Notes under the pieces: model-generated
Told to the model about the DNA's origin: nothing
Database searches by the model: none
Seen by the model: the letters and a program-made list of their open reading frames with translations, nothing else
Shown: piece by piece, positions 1 to 9,400 of the stretch
Layout: each line of letters opens with the position of its first letter
Numbering within the stretch: position 1 is the stretch's first letter
Origin: Vibrio maritimus
GTDB lineage: Bacteria; Pseudomonadota; Gammaproteobacteria; Enterobacterales; Vibrionaceae
Reading direction: 5' to 3'
NCBI GenBank assembly: GCA_003263775.1
Contig: JYJJ01000067.1
Coordinates: forward strand, 1-64,000
Length of the DNA stretch: 64,000 nt
Position numbers and translations under genes: made by a program

Positions 1-156
1 AAGAGCTATTTCTCTTGCATATTAGTAAGTTAAAAAACAAAGAGCACCCTCCCAGCCTCCCCTTAGTAAGAGGAGGAGCTACTGGCTCGCTGCGCCTCGC
101 TGATGTTTTCGCGGGCAAAGCTGCTGTAGCCGGAATACTTAAAAGCCTAAAAGGAA
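1..156. other. Left-edge intergenic stretch with inverted repeat
   Basis: No supported gene. A short GC-rich inverted repeat (CTCCCCTTAG opposite TAAGAGGAGG, about 55-77) is followed by a GC-rich stretch. It resembles a small intergenic repeat element. The reading frame across it has no recognisable protein features. Confidence 0.3.
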
Positions 157-495
157 TTAAGCGTCCCCTTCCTCAGCATTACGCGCTGCAGCTTCTTTAA
201 TGATCGGCTGAAGTTCACCCTTCTGGAACATTTCCACGATGATATCGCAGCCGCCGATTAGCTCACCTTCAACCCATAGTTGTGGGAACGTTGGCCATTG
301 TGCGTATTTTGGAAGTTCAGCACGGATGTCTGGGTTTTGTAGGATGTCTACATAAGCGAATTTTTCGCCACATGCCATCAATGCCTGAGCTGCTTGAGAA
401 GAGAAACCACAGCTTGGTAGCTTAGGTGAACCTTTCATGTAAAGAAGAATCGTGTTCTCTTCGATTTGCTGCTTAATTTTGTCGATCGTTTCCAT
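157..495 (-). CDS. grxD: Monothiol glutaredoxin Grx4
   Basis: This is a 112-residue monothiol glutaredoxin. The family binds [2Fe-2S] clusters through its CGFS cysteine and glutathione, and works in cytoplasmic iron-sulfur trafficking and iron sensing. The CGFS motif is at residues 29-32, after the beta-strand ILLYMKG. The WPTFPQLWVEGELIGGCD segment supplies the cis-proline and glutathione-binding part. Length is normal for GrxD. The ATG has GAGG upstream. It is transcribed away from sodB across a ~300-bp intergenic region, a pairing seen in other vibrios. Identification is secure. Confidence 0.96.
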   Translation of the reverse strand: METIDKIKQQIEENTILLYMKGSPKLPSCGFSSQAAQALMACGEKFAYVDILQNPDIRAELPKYAQWPTFPQLWVEGELIGGCDIIVEMFQKGELQPIIKEAAARNAEEGDA

Positions 496-794
496 TACGT
501 CCTCGAAATACTTGTACTGCGAATGTGTTCACATTCTAGCGAATCGCCGCAGAATAAAAAGCACATTAATAGTGTGGTTATATCTTTGTTACTAGGTTGT
601 GATGTAGTATACCCAAATACCTTGCAAACAAAGGTGATGTAAACAAATCATCACAATTATTTTATCACGGACTCTTTTAATAAAGTAAAAACTTGCTAAA
701 ATAGCAAGCAGTCGGTCATCACATGACTCAACAATAAATATACTTGGAAGCAATCAGGGTAAAAACCCTCTAATAATCAATGGAGAAGCGAGCA
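496..794. other. Divergent grxD/sodB intergenic region
   Basis: This AT-rich gap must hold promoters for both outward-facing genes. A perfect hairpin CTTGCTAAAATAGCAAG lies at 692-708. I could not assign a regulator box with confidence. Confidence 0.4.
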
Positions 795-1379
795 ATGGCA
801 TTCGAACTACCAGCACTTCCTTATGCAAAAGATGCTCTAGAACCACACATCTCAGCAGAGACACTAGATTTCCACCACGGTAAGCACCACAACACTTACG
901 TGGTTAAGCTAAACGGCCTAATTCCTGGTACTGAGTTTGAAGGTAAAACTCTAGAAGAGATCGTTAAAACATCTTCTGGTGGCGTATTCAACAACGCAGC
1001 TCAAATCTGGAACCACACGTTCTACTGGCACTGCCTAGCGCCAAACGCTGGCGGCGAACCAACAGGTGCAGTAGCAGACGCAATCAACGCAGCATTCGGT
1101 TCTTTCGAAGAGTTCAAAGCGAAGTTCACTGATTCAGCAATCAACAACTTCGGTTCTTCTTGGACTTGGCTAGTGAAGAAAGCTGACGGTTCTCTAGACA
1201 TCGTTAACACGTCTAACGCAGCGACTCCACTAACAGAAGAAGGCGTAACTCCACTACTAACAGTAGACCTATGGGAACACGCTTACTACATCGATTACCG
1301 TAACGTTCGTCCAGACTACATGAATGGTTTCTGGGCACTAGTTAACTGGGCATTCGTAGAAGAAAACCTAGCTAAGTAA
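795..1379 (+). CDS. sodB: Iron superoxide dismutase
   Basis: Cytoplasmic Fe-superoxide dismutase, 194 residues, converting superoxide to hydrogen peroxide and oxygen. Metal ligands are visible: His27 in LDFHHGKHHNTYV, the His in QIWNHTFYWHCLAP, and the Asp and second His in VDLWEHAYYIDYRN. The QIWNHTFYWHC context is typical of the Fe form. An in-frame ATG lies 15 bases upstream (780), but MAFELPALPY is the conserved family N-terminus and GGAG at 782-785 is correctly spaced for the 795 start. A strong terminator follows. Confidence 0.97.
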   Translation: MAFELPALPYAKDALEPHISAETLDFHHGKHHNTYVVKLNGLIPGTEFEGKTLEEIVKTSSGGVFNNAAQIWNHTFYWHCLAPNAGGEPTGAVADAINAAFGSFEEFKAKFTDSAINNFGSSWTWLVKKADGSLDIVNTSNAATPLTEEGVTPLLTVDLWEHAYYIDYRNVRPDYMNGFWALVNWAFVEENLAK

Positions 1380-1402
1380 TCAGCTCTTCCCAAGTTTCGT
1401 TT

Positions 1403-1432
1403 AAAGACCTGTCTCGACAGGTCTTTTTTTAT
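1403..1432 (+). terminator. Rho-independent terminator of sodB
   Basis: Perfect stem AAAGACCTGTC / GACAGGTCTTT followed by a T-rich tail, 24 bases after the sodB stop codon. Confidence 0.9.
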
Positions 1433-1490
1433 TTCTAGGCTAAAGCTCCTTCCCCTCTTGCCGATAAACTCATTGTAACGAGAGGGCTTT

Positions 1491-1994
1491 ATGCAAATTC
1501 ATCACTTAGACAAAGCAAATTTAATCAACGAACTGCAATGTGGTACGTCGCTTAATCGCGCCGTAGAACAAGGCAGACGTGCCGACTTTGCTTTAATGCT
1601 CTCTATGTTTTCTCAAGACTCGCGTGAAACAGCAGTCACCGAGGATATCGATACCAAGGTCACCGATGAAGCAATATTGAGAAAACGCTTTGACGTCCCA
1701 ACGGCTCAGAAACTGCAAGGTGAGCTAGATGACTACGCAGTATCTGCCTCTATCGCTAAACAATTTCATGATGGCGGCCTCTCTAGTGCGAAGCTTCAGC
1801 ACTACAGTACACCAGAGCCTTTGAACTATAGTCCGACTGATACCCATGGTCTTGCGGAAGAGGTGTATCACAACCTATCAGGTCATACACGACGTCAACT
1901 GGGTCAGAAATCATTGCCAAAACCGACCGTTGATGTGCTTTACAACCAATTGACCACGGCTAATCGAAAAGACGCGCTATCAATTCAACTTTAG
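1491..1994 (+). CDS. VC2046/SO_2500 family protein
   Basis: A 167-residue soluble protein that I recognise as the small conserved VC2046/SO_2500 family of vibrios and shewanellas, function unknown. It begins MQIHHLDKANLINELQ and has no signal peptide or membrane segment. The ATG follows GAGAGGG at good spacing. It sits alone between the sodB terminator and the SDR gene, all on the same strand. The family name comes from memory of the sequence pattern, so treat it as probable. Confidence 0.75.
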   Translation: MQIHHLDKANLINELQCGTSLNRAVEQGRRADFALMLSMFSQDSRETAVTEDIDTKVTDEAILRKRFDVPTAQKLQGELDDYAVSASIAKQFHDGGLSSAKLQHYSTPEPLNYSPTDTHGLAEEVYHNLSGHTRRQLGQKSLPKPTVDVLYNQLTTANRKDALSIQL

Positions 1995-2219
1995 CTCCCT
2001 CACTACAACCCTCTCTTAAAACCACATTTTTTTAGCGGTTTCTAATGTAACGCTGACCACTCTTTCTGTTCAGAGTGTGATTCAATGCAAAGTTACCAAC
2101 CCTTTCTGCTTTCTATACACGAAAACTTGAAGTTATTCACATTTGAATCACAGTTTTTCTACCAAGTTATTACCTAGGGAATGGCATACGTAATCAGTAG
2201 CTACTTTTTGGGGATAAAC

Positions 2220-2893
2220 ATGATCATTAAAAATTCAGTCGTGTTAGTGACATCTGCTGGAACCAGCTTAGGTGCGATGATTGCTCTGCATTTCGCTAGG
2301 CTTGGTGCCTATGTCGTTTTATGCGATGTCGATGAAAGCAATTTGACCTCAGCCTACCGACGCTGCTTAGAAGTCACGGAGCATGTAGAAAAGGCGCACG
2401 TGAGTGACCTATCGCTTCAAACCATTGAGACTCTGTTTTCTTCTATAGAATCTAACTAGGCCGAGCCCCAAACGTTCTAGTTAACCATTGGACTTCCCTA
2501 CCGAAACAGACCCTCACCGGTGGGCACTCTGGCGGCAAGTTTATTACCCAGTTCTCCTTACTGGCATCCAACCTATTCTTATTCGGCCAAGTCGCCGCAG
2601 AGCGAATGTCACAGAGCCAGTCAGGCGTGATTGTCAACGTGGTCGCCCAAGAGCCCGATCAGTATTACAGTGATTTAGACAACACCACGTCTATGGTGAC
2701 GGGATTTACTAAGAGCTGGGCGAAAGAACTAAAGCAGCACAACATTCGAGTTGGTGGGGTGATACCTGTGAGTAGCCATAGCCATCATGCCAACGGCAAC
2801 TGGTCTCAGATTCAAGATGAATTAACACGGACTACAGAATACATCGTTAGTAACGACTATTTTAGCGGTCGTGTAGTAAGTGCTGAGGCCTAG
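2220..2893 (+). CDS. SDR-family oxidoreductase, frame interrupted
   Basis: Short-chain dehydrogenase/reductase of about 224 residues. The N-terminal half (2220-2459) begins MIIKNSVVLVTSAGTSLGAM, a TxxGxxxG-like Rossmann motif, and runs to a stop at 2457. The protein resumes in another frame at about 2459 with PNVLVNHWTSLP, the counterpart of the NNAG region, and continues to 2893 (VNVVAQEP, then TKSWAKELKQHNIRVGGVIP). A single base change in length near 2457 restores one frame. Substrate is unknown. The active-site YxxxK is not canonical here, so it may be a divergent SDR. The break is either an indel error or a recent mutation. Confidence 0.7.
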
Positions 2894-2941
2894 GTAAGCC
2901 AAGCTAACTAATATGGAAGCATCCATACTCTCCTTAAACGT

Positions 2942-2980
2942 AAAAAGCCCCTTCATTTCTGAAGGGGCTTTGTCATTTTT
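2942..2980. terminator. Bidirectional terminator between the SDR gene and adhE
   Basis: Stem AAAGCCCCTTCA / TGAAGGGGCTTT with T-rich flanks on both strands, between two converging genes. Confidence 0.85.
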
Positions 2981-3017
2981 CCCGTAAATTTCGTGCTAGC
3001 GAAAATCTACTACTGAA

Positions 3018-5715
3018 TTAAGCTTCAGCTTTCTCTTTTTTAGCTTTAGCAGCTGGCTTCGCTTCTTGGTCTGCTTTCTTCTTGATAACAGTTGTACCTT
3101 CGAAAGTTTCGCCTTCAACGAATGCGTTACCGTAGTAAGCCGCTTTCAGAACTTCTTTAAGCTCAGAGATTAGTGGGTAACGTGGGTTCGCACCAGTACA
3201 TTGGTCATCGAACGCTTCAACCGCTAGCTCATCAAGCTTAGCTAGGAAGTCAGACTCAGCAACACCTGCAGCTTGGATAGAAGTTGGGATGTCTAGGTCT
3301 TTCTTAAGCTCTTCCAACCATGCTAGTAGACGTTCAATCTTCTGAGCAGTACGGTCACCAGCTTGGCTTAGGCCTAGGTGGTCAGCTACTTCAGCGTAAC
3401 GACGACGTGCTTGTGGACGGTCGTACTGAGAGAACGCAGTTTGCTTAGTTGGGTTGTCGTTTGCGTTGTAACGAACAACGTTAGAGATTAGTAGTGCGTT
3501 CGCCAGACCGTGTGGTAGGTGGAACTCAGCACCAATCTTGTGCGCCATAGAGTGACAAACACCTAGGAATGCGTTCGCAAATGCTACACCAGCGATAGTT
3601 GCTGCGTTGTGTACTTTTTCACGAGCGATTGGGTCGTTTGCACCGTTCGCGTAGCTTGAAGGTAGGTACTCTTTAAGCATCTTAAGTGCTTGTAGAGCCT
3701 GACCGTCAGAGTATTCGTTCGCCAGACTGATACGTAAGCTTCTAGAGCGTGAGTTACTGCATCGTAACCACCGAATGCTGTTAGAGACTTAGGCATGTTC
3801 ATAACAAGGTTCGCGTCAACGATAGCCATGTTAGGAGTTAGTTCGTAGTCAGCTAGTGGGTACTTAGCACCAGTCTCGTCGTCTGTAACAACTGCGAATG
3901 GCGTAACTTCAGAACCAGTACCAGATGTTGTAGTGATACATACAAGCTCAGCTTTTTTACCCATTTTAGGGAACTTGTAGATACGTTTACGGATGTCCAT
4001 AAAGCGCATTGCAAGCTCTTCGAAGTGAGTTTCTGGGTGCTCGTACATTACCCACATGATCTTAGCAGCATCCATCGGAGAACCACCACCTAGAGCGATG
4101 ATTACGTCTGGTTGGAAGCTTTGCATTGCTTCTGCACCTTTCTTAACTACAGATAGCGTTGGATCCGCTTCTACGTCGAAGAAAGTTTGAACTTCCATGC
4201 CTTGAGCTTTAAGCAGCTTCACTACTTCATCACTGTAGCCGTTGTTGAATAGGAAACGGTCAGTTACTAGGAATACGCGTTTCTTACCTTCTAGGTCGCT
4301 CATTGCGATTGGAAGGCTACCACGACGGAAGTAGATAGACTTAGGTAGTTTGTGCCACAACATGTTTTCAGCTCGCTTCGCTACAGTTTTCTTGTTGATT
4401 AGGTGCTTAGGACCTACGTTCTCAGAGATAGAGTTACCACCCCAAGAACCACAACCTAGAGTTAGAGAAGGCGCTACGTTGAAGTTGTAAAGGTCACCGA
4501 TACCACCGTGAGTAGTAGGGATGTTTACAAGGATACGTGCAGTCTTCATCTTGTCACCGAAGTAACGGATGCGGTCAGCGTTTACGTCTTGGTTAGTGTA
4601 TAGGCCAGATGTGTGACCGATACCACCGATTTCAACCATAGTTACCGCTTGAGCAACTGCGTCTTCGAAGTCGTCAGCGCGGAATAGACCTAGAGTTGGA
4701 GATAGTTTCTCGTGAGCAAATGCGTCGTCGTAAGAAACTTTACCTAGACCTTCACCAACTAGAACTTTAGTGTCAGCTGGAACTTTAACGCCTGCCATCT
4801 CAGCGATTGCTGGAGCTGGTTGACCTACGATCTTAGCGTTTAGGTTGCCGTCGATTAGAAGAACTTTACGTACTTTCTCAGCTTCAGCTTTGTTTAGAAC
4901 GTATGCTTTGTGAGAAGCGAAACGCTCTTTAACTTCGTCGTATACAGAGTCAACAACGATTGCAGCCTGCTCAGAAGCACAAACTACGCCGTTATCGAAC
5001 GTTTTAGACATAAGGATAGAAGCTACTGCACGTTTGATGTCAGCAGTTTCGTCGATAACTACAGGAACGTTACCTGCACCTACACCGATTGCTGGCTTAC
5101 CAGAAGAGTATGCTGCTTTAACCATGCCTGGACCACCAGTTGCAAGGATAAGCGCGATGTCGTCGTGCTTCATAAGAGCGTTAGAAAGCTCTACAGATGT
5201 TGGTCGATCCAACCGATGATGTCTTTTGGAGCACCCGCTGCTACTGCTGCGTCTAGAACTAGTTTCGCTGCGTCGTTAGTAGAGTTCTTCGCACGTGGGT
5301 GTGGCGAGAAGATGATACCGTTACGAGTCTTCAAAGAGATTAGAGATTTGAAGATTGCAGTAGAAGTTGGGTTAGTTGTTGGTACGATACCGCAGATGAT
5401 GCCTACAGGCTCAGCGATAGTCATAGTGCCTAGGTTATCGTCTTCTTCAAGAATGCCACAAGTCTTTTCATCTTTGTATTTGTTGTAGATGAACTCAGAC
5501 GCGAAGTGGTTCTTGATAACTTTGTCTTCAACGATACCCATACCAGACTCTTCAACTGCTTGCTGTGCAAGAGGAATACGAGCTTGGTTAGCTGCTAGAG
5601 AAGCTGCACGGAAGATCTTGTCTACTTGCTCCTGAGAGTAAGTTGCAAACTCCGCTTGCGCCGCTTTAACGCGGGCAACCATTGCATCTAGTTCAGCCAT
5701 ATTTGTTACAGGCAT
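3018..5715 (-). CDS. adhE: Bifunctional acetaldehyde-CoA/alcohol dehydrogenase, frame interrupted twice
   Basis: AdhE converts acetyl-CoA to acetaldehyde and then ethanol during fermentation, and forms spirosomes in the cytoplasm. Three reading segments follow each other in order. 5191-5715 covers the start of the aldehyde dehydrogenase half (MPVTNMAELDAMVARVKAAQ). 3584-5212 covers the NVPVVIDETADI and FDNGVVCASEQAA regions, the catalytic-Cys segment, and the iron-alcohol-dehydrogenase half (GGGSPMDAAKIMWV). 3018-3680 carries the end, including the metal-site histidines (LGVCHSMAHKIG, HLPHGLANALL). At 5200-5206 bases are missing, most likely one copy of a CCAA repeat. At about 3726 one A is missing. 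Restored length is near the usual ~890-900 residues. As a core gene with no other decay, it is probably intact in the organism. Confidence 0.93.
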
Positions 5716-6371
5716 AATGAATCTCCTAAAATAAAAAAACTAAAAACTTTTTAGTAAGTTAGCTACTTCTGCTAATGAATCTCTTAACTACAGAACAACT
5801 CTACTTAGTAAACTGCTTTCAGAGCTGAGTATAATCTTTCACGCTTTGAAAAAAATTGACTCAGATCAGTTCTGAAAAGTAATTTACCTACATAGTAGTA
5901 ACCCCAAAGGGTTGCGCGACGTAAGGTATTGTTTTTTAAGGTGTTACCCAGGTAAAATACCAAGGTCAAAAAACACCGATCAGTATTTTTTTTTCATAAC
6001 CCTAGCCAATTGTGTAAAAAAGTTTCACTTTTGTACCAGAAAAACAAGTAAAACGTCGCTCTCGTGCTACTAAGTATATGTAGATGGCATTAGTTTCTTT
6101 CAACCCATGACGCAAAAATAATCAAAATTAGACAGGCGCAACAATTTGGAAACAAAAAGGTATGTTACCCAAGTTGTGGCACGAATTTTTCCTTCACATT
6201 CTATTCATATCTTCACATCACGCCGAGCGGCTGATTCATTGGTGTTATACGTTAAAAATAGTCATCAAGTTTTAGTCGATTCTCTGCCCACAATGTCGTA
6301 CATTAGCCGCACTTTCTACCCGGGCATAGATGCCTTGCATTGTGTCCCTTTTCTATCATCGAGATTCGTCT
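5716..6371. promoter_or_regulatory. Long divergent regulatory region upstream of adhE
   Basis: 656 bases without a supported gene. adhE genes usually have long, heavily regulated leaders. At 5856-5869 the sequence TTGACTCAGATCAG is close to the FNR consensus TTGAT-N4-ATCAA, which would fit anaerobic control. At 6009-6028 a TTGTGT..TTTCAC element weakly resembles a Rex site. Both are inferences from short matches. A 77-codon frame at 6146-6379 has no ribosome-binding site or recognisable features. Confidence 0.45.
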
Positions 6372-7010
6372 ATGAGTAGCATCGAATTTGCAATCTATTT
6401 GCAGTTTTTCTTAGGTTTGGTCGCTGCGGTAAACCCTGTTGGGATCATGCCAATTTTTGTGTCTTTAACCAGCCACATGTCTCCAGAAGACAAGAACAAA
6501 ACGGCTGCGACAGCCAATATTGCCGTTGCCGTTATTCTGATCACCTCATTGCTGGCAGGTCAGATACTTTTGGATATGTTCAGTATTTCACTCGATTCGT
6601 TCCGTGTTGCGGGCGGCTTACTGCTTCTTAGCATCGCCTTTTCGATGATGTCGGGTAAGCTCGGTGAAGATAAACAGAACAAACAAGAGAAGTCGGAGTA
6701 CGTCAGTAAAGAGCAGATTGGTGTTGTACCCCTAGCCATGCCTTTGATGGCAGGTCCCGGCGCAATCAGTTCGACCATTGTTTATGGTGCTCGTTATCCA
6801 GGCATGGTGGAAACGGTTGGTATCATTATTAGTATCATCGTCTTTGCTCTTTGCTCATGGCTACTGTATCGATCGGCTCCGCTCATCGTTCGTTTCTTAG
6901 GACAAACTGGTATCAACGTGATCACGCGTATTATGGGTCTGATCCTCGGTGCGCTAGGCATAGAGTTTATGGCCAACGGGTTAAAAGCCCTTTTCCCTGG
7001 CCTCGCTTAA
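6372..7010 (+). CDS. MarC-family integral membrane protein
   Basis: A 212-residue polytopic inner-membrane protein of the MarC/YchE/YhgN family, whose transport role is unresolved. About six hydrophobic segments are visible, including FFLGLVAAVNPVGIMPIFVS near the N-terminus, a family signature, and VPLAMPLMAGPGAISSTIVY in the middle. The start at 6372 gives the expected N-terminus MSSIEFAIYLQFFLG; a further 14 codons upstream lack family resemblance. The gene stands alone with its own terminator. The older antibiotic-resistance association of MarC is not supported for this family. Confidence 0.88.
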   Translation: MSSIEFAIYLQFFLGLVAAVNPVGIMPIFVSLTSHMSPEDKNKTAATANIAVAVILITSLLAGQILLDMFSISLDSFRVAGGLLLLSIAFSMMSGKLGEDKQNKQEKSEYVSKEQIGVVPLAMPLMAGPGAISSTIVYGARYPGMVETVGIIISIIVFALCSWLLYRSAPLIVRFLGQTGINVITRIMGLILGALGIEFMANGLKALFPGLA

Positions 7011-7043
7011 CTTACCCTCCGATTTCATCACTTGTTTAGATAC

Positions 7044-7078
7044 TTCAAGCATCCTTTTGCAAGGATGCTTGATTTGTT
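7044..7078 (+). terminator. Terminator after the MarC-family gene
   Basis: Stem TCAAGCATCC / GGATGCTTGA with loop TTTTGCAA... and a T-rich tail, shortly after the stop codon. Confidence 0.85.
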
Positions 7079-7188
7079 TCTCTAGGTTGCACTCCTGCAC
7101 CTCACATACCACACCAAACATAGCAAAACTGCCCCTTAGCGCTACTAGGGTATATACTAGCCATATTGAAGGTTTATAGACTCTTGCT

Positions 7189-8043
7189 ATGGAAAACAAC
7201 CGCTTAAAGCACAAGCTTTACATCATTATCTTTGGTCATCACACCCGTGCGGGTCGAATGTTCGATATCGCCCTTATCATTGCTATTCTGATTTCGCTAA
7301 CGGTGTTGGTACTACACTCTATCGAAGGGCTAGCTACAGAGTGGGATCAGACCTTTGTGATGCTCGAATATTTCTTCACCGCAATCTTTACCGTTGAGTA
7401 TCTATTGCGCCTATACTGCTCACCAAAACCCAAAGCCTACGCCACCAGCTTCTATGGTGTGGTCGACTTATTATCGATTCTCCCAACCTACTTGGCACTG
7501 CTTTTCCCATCCGCCACCTTTATGGGGGTGATACGTCTACTTCGTGTCATGCGAATATTCCGTATCCTCAAGTTGGTTCGATACCTACAAGACTCAAATA
7601 TTCTGTTGCGTTCGCTATTAATGTCGCGCCGTAAGATCTTCGTTTTCTTCAGCACTGTCGCAATATTGGTGACAATTTTTGGTGCGTTGATCTTTGTGAT
7701 AGAAGGGCCTGAGAACGGATTTACTAGCATCCCACAAAGTATCTATTGGGCGATTGTCACTATTACGACGGTAGGCTATGGAGACTTAGTACCAAGTACG
7801 CCACTTGGCAAAGGGCTCGCATCGCTAACGATGCTGCTTGGTTACTCCATTCTTGCTGTACCGACTGGGATCATTACCGCCGAACTCAATCAGGAAATGA
7901 AAACCCACCGAAACTTAGTGAAATGCCCCAACTGCTCGAAATCCGGCCATGAAAGTGATGCGCTGCACTGTAAGCACTGTGGAAGTGAGTTAGCGACACC
8001 AGAAAAGCGAGTCGTTGAAGTAAACTCTGAAGATTTAAAATAG
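7189..8043 (+). CDS. Voltage-gated potassium channel with C-terminal zinc ribbon
   Basis: A 284-residue six-transmembrane ion channel. Four N-terminal helices include a voltage-sensor S4 with regularly spaced arginines (RLLRVMRIFRILKLVRYLQ, about residues 115-134). The pore loop carries the potassium filter TTVGYGD (about 192-198), followed by S6. The cytoplasmic tail has two CxxC pairs (CPNCSKSGHE... and CKHCG, about residues 246-268) that should fold as a small zinc ribbon. Family knowledge suggests a KvAP/Kch-like homotetramer. The zinc ribbon tail is a less usual add-on that might act in assembly or gating; that role is inference. Confidence 0.9.
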   Translation: MENNRLKHKLYIIIFGHHTRAGRMFDIALIIAILISLTVLVLHSIEGLATEWDQTFVMLEYFFTAIFTVEYLLRLYCSPKPKAYATSFYGVVDLLSILPTYLALLFPSATFMGVIRLLRVMRIFRILKLVRYLQDSNILLRSLLMSRRKIFVFFSTVAILVTIFGALIFVIEGPENGFTSIPQSIYWAIVTITTVGYGDLVPSTPLGKGLASLTMLLGYSILAVPTGIITAELNQEMKTHRNLVKCPNCSKSGHESDALHCKHCGSELATPEKRVVEVNSEDLK

Positions 8044-8051
8044 CAGAAACT

Positions 8052-8082
8052 AAAAAAGCCCTCTAAGGAGGGCTTTTTTAAA
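8052..8082. terminator. Bidirectional terminator between the channel gene and asd
   Basis: Perfect stem AAAAAAGCCCTCC-like arms (AAGCCCTC / GAGGGCTT) flanked by A and T runs, serving the two converging genes. Confidence 0.9.
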
Positions 8083-8107
8083 CTTGGATCTTAGTAAGCT
8101 ATGACGC

Positions 8108-9226
8108 TTAACCGGCTTTCTCAGCTAGGATAATACGCAGAGTACGACGCAACGGTTCTGCCGCGCCCCACAATAGCTGGTCACCTACAGTGAATGCGTT
8201 TAGGAAGTCGTTGCCCATAGCCATTTTTCTTAGGCGGCCAACAGGGATAGACATAGTACCCGTAACTTTTGCAGGCGTTAGCTCTTGAGCCGTGATGTCG
8301 CGATCGTTTGGAATCACTTTTACCCAATCATTGTGCGTGGCAATGATTTCCTCGATCTCATCCATTGGCACATCTTGCTTAAGCTTGATAGTCAGCGCCT
8401 GTGCGTGACAACGCATCGCGCCGATACGTACACATGTGCCATCAATCGCGATTGGGCTATCTTGCAAACCTAGGATCTTGTTTGCTTCAACGCCAGCTTT
8501 CCACTCTTCTTTACTCTGACCATTTTCACGCTTCACATCGATCCATGGGATCAGTGAGCCTGCCAGAGGGACACCAAACTGGTCTGTTGGGAACGAAGAA
8601 GAACGGATAGTTTCAGCCACTTTACGGTCAATATCGAGAATAGAGCTTGCCGGATTGGCGAGTTCAGACGTCACACAGTCATTTACGACACCCATTTGAG
8701 AGATAAGCTCGCGCATGTTCTTAGCGCCCGCGCCCGATGCCGCTTGGTAAGTCATCGCACTCATCCACTCAACCATGCCTTTCTCATATAGGCCGCCAAG
8801 ACCAAGAAGCATCAAGCTAACGGTACAGTTACCGCCAACAAAGGTGTTAGTACCTTTGATGAGACCGTCTTGGATTTGACCAAGGTTCACTGGATCTAGG
8901 GTAATGATTGAATCTTTGTCCATACGGAGAGTAGAAGCAGCATCAATCCAGTACCCTTTCCAACCAGCTTGACGAAGCGCTGGGTAGACTTTCTCAGTGT
9001 AGCTACCACCTTGACAGGTAATCACTGCGTCTAGCTGTTTTAGGCTTTCAATATCAAAAGCGTCTTGTAGAAGGCCGGCATCTTTACCAAAGTTTGGTGC
9101 AGGGATGCCAATTTGAGATGTGCTGTAGAATACGGGCTCGATGACATCAAAGTCTTTTTCTTCGACCATGCGCTGCATTAGTACCGAACCCACCATGCCA
9201 CGCCAACCGACTAAACCTACTCTCAT
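8108..9226 (-). CDS. asd: Aspartate-semialdehyde dehydrogenase
   Basis: Reduces beta-aspartyl phosphate to aspartate semialdehyde with NADPH, the branch point to lysine, diaminopimelate, threonine and methionine. 372 residues from the start at 9226, which has GGAG spaced 9 bases upstream; the longer frame to 9352 adds residues with no family resemblance. The NADP-binding start is MRVGLVGWRGMVGSVL. The catalytic Cys134 sits in GGNCTVSLML, and the region around QAASGAGAKNMRELI is typical. It belongs to the Gram-negative (E. coli-type) Asd group. It is a stand-alone gene with its own terminator. Confidence 0.96.
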   Translation of the reverse strand: MRVGLVGWRGMVGSVLMQRMVEEKDFDVIEPVFYSTSQIGIPAPNFGKDAGLLQDAFDIESLKQLDAVITCQGGSYTEKVYPALRQAGWKGYWIDAASTLRMDKDSIITLDPVNLGQIQDGLIKGTNTFVGGNCTVSLMLLGLGGLYEKGMVEWMSAMTYQAASGAGAKNMRELISQMGVVNDCVTSELANPASSILDIDRKVAETIRSSSFPTDQFGVPLAGSLIPWIDVKRENGQSKEEWKAGVEANKILGLQDSPIAIDGTCVRIGAMRCHAQALTIKLKQDVPMDEIEEIIATHNDWVKVIPNDRDITAQELTPAKVTGTMSIPVGRLRKMAMGNDFLNAFTVGDQLLWGAAEPLRRTLRIILAEKAG

Positions 9227-9367
9227 TGAATTACTCTCCGTGTGAATTGAAATAAAGCTCCCCCATCTATAAAATTTTCCGAGCCATAACACAAGAGCTA
9301 ATTCACAAATTAAAGCAACTTTTTTCACAAACCCAACCAGTTCACTCGCCATAACCGTTCAGTAAGT

Positions 9368-9399
9368 AGTAAAAAGGCTCCTTTTGGAGCCCTTTTACT
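9368..9399 (-). terminator. Terminator after the lipoprotein gene
   Basis: Stem GGCTCC TTTT GGAGCC with flanking A/T runs, directly after the lipoprotein stop codon in its reading direction. Confidence 0.8.
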
Positions 9400-9400
9400 G

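Noticed and set aside
2606..2893. Separate small gene starting at 2606
   Set aside because: It is the second half of the SDR gene; upstream in the same frame the SDR sequence continues back to about 2459.
4910..5488. 192-codon antisense frame inside adhE
   Set aside because: Shadow of the adhE coding sequence on the opposite strand.
6009..6028. Rex operator upstream of adhE
   Set aside because: Only a partial match to TTGTGA-N6-TCACAA; left as a weak possibility in the regulatory entry.
6146..6379. 77-codon frame between adhE and the MarC-family gene
   Set aside because: No ribosome-binding site, no protein features, and it overlaps the true start of the MarC-family gene.
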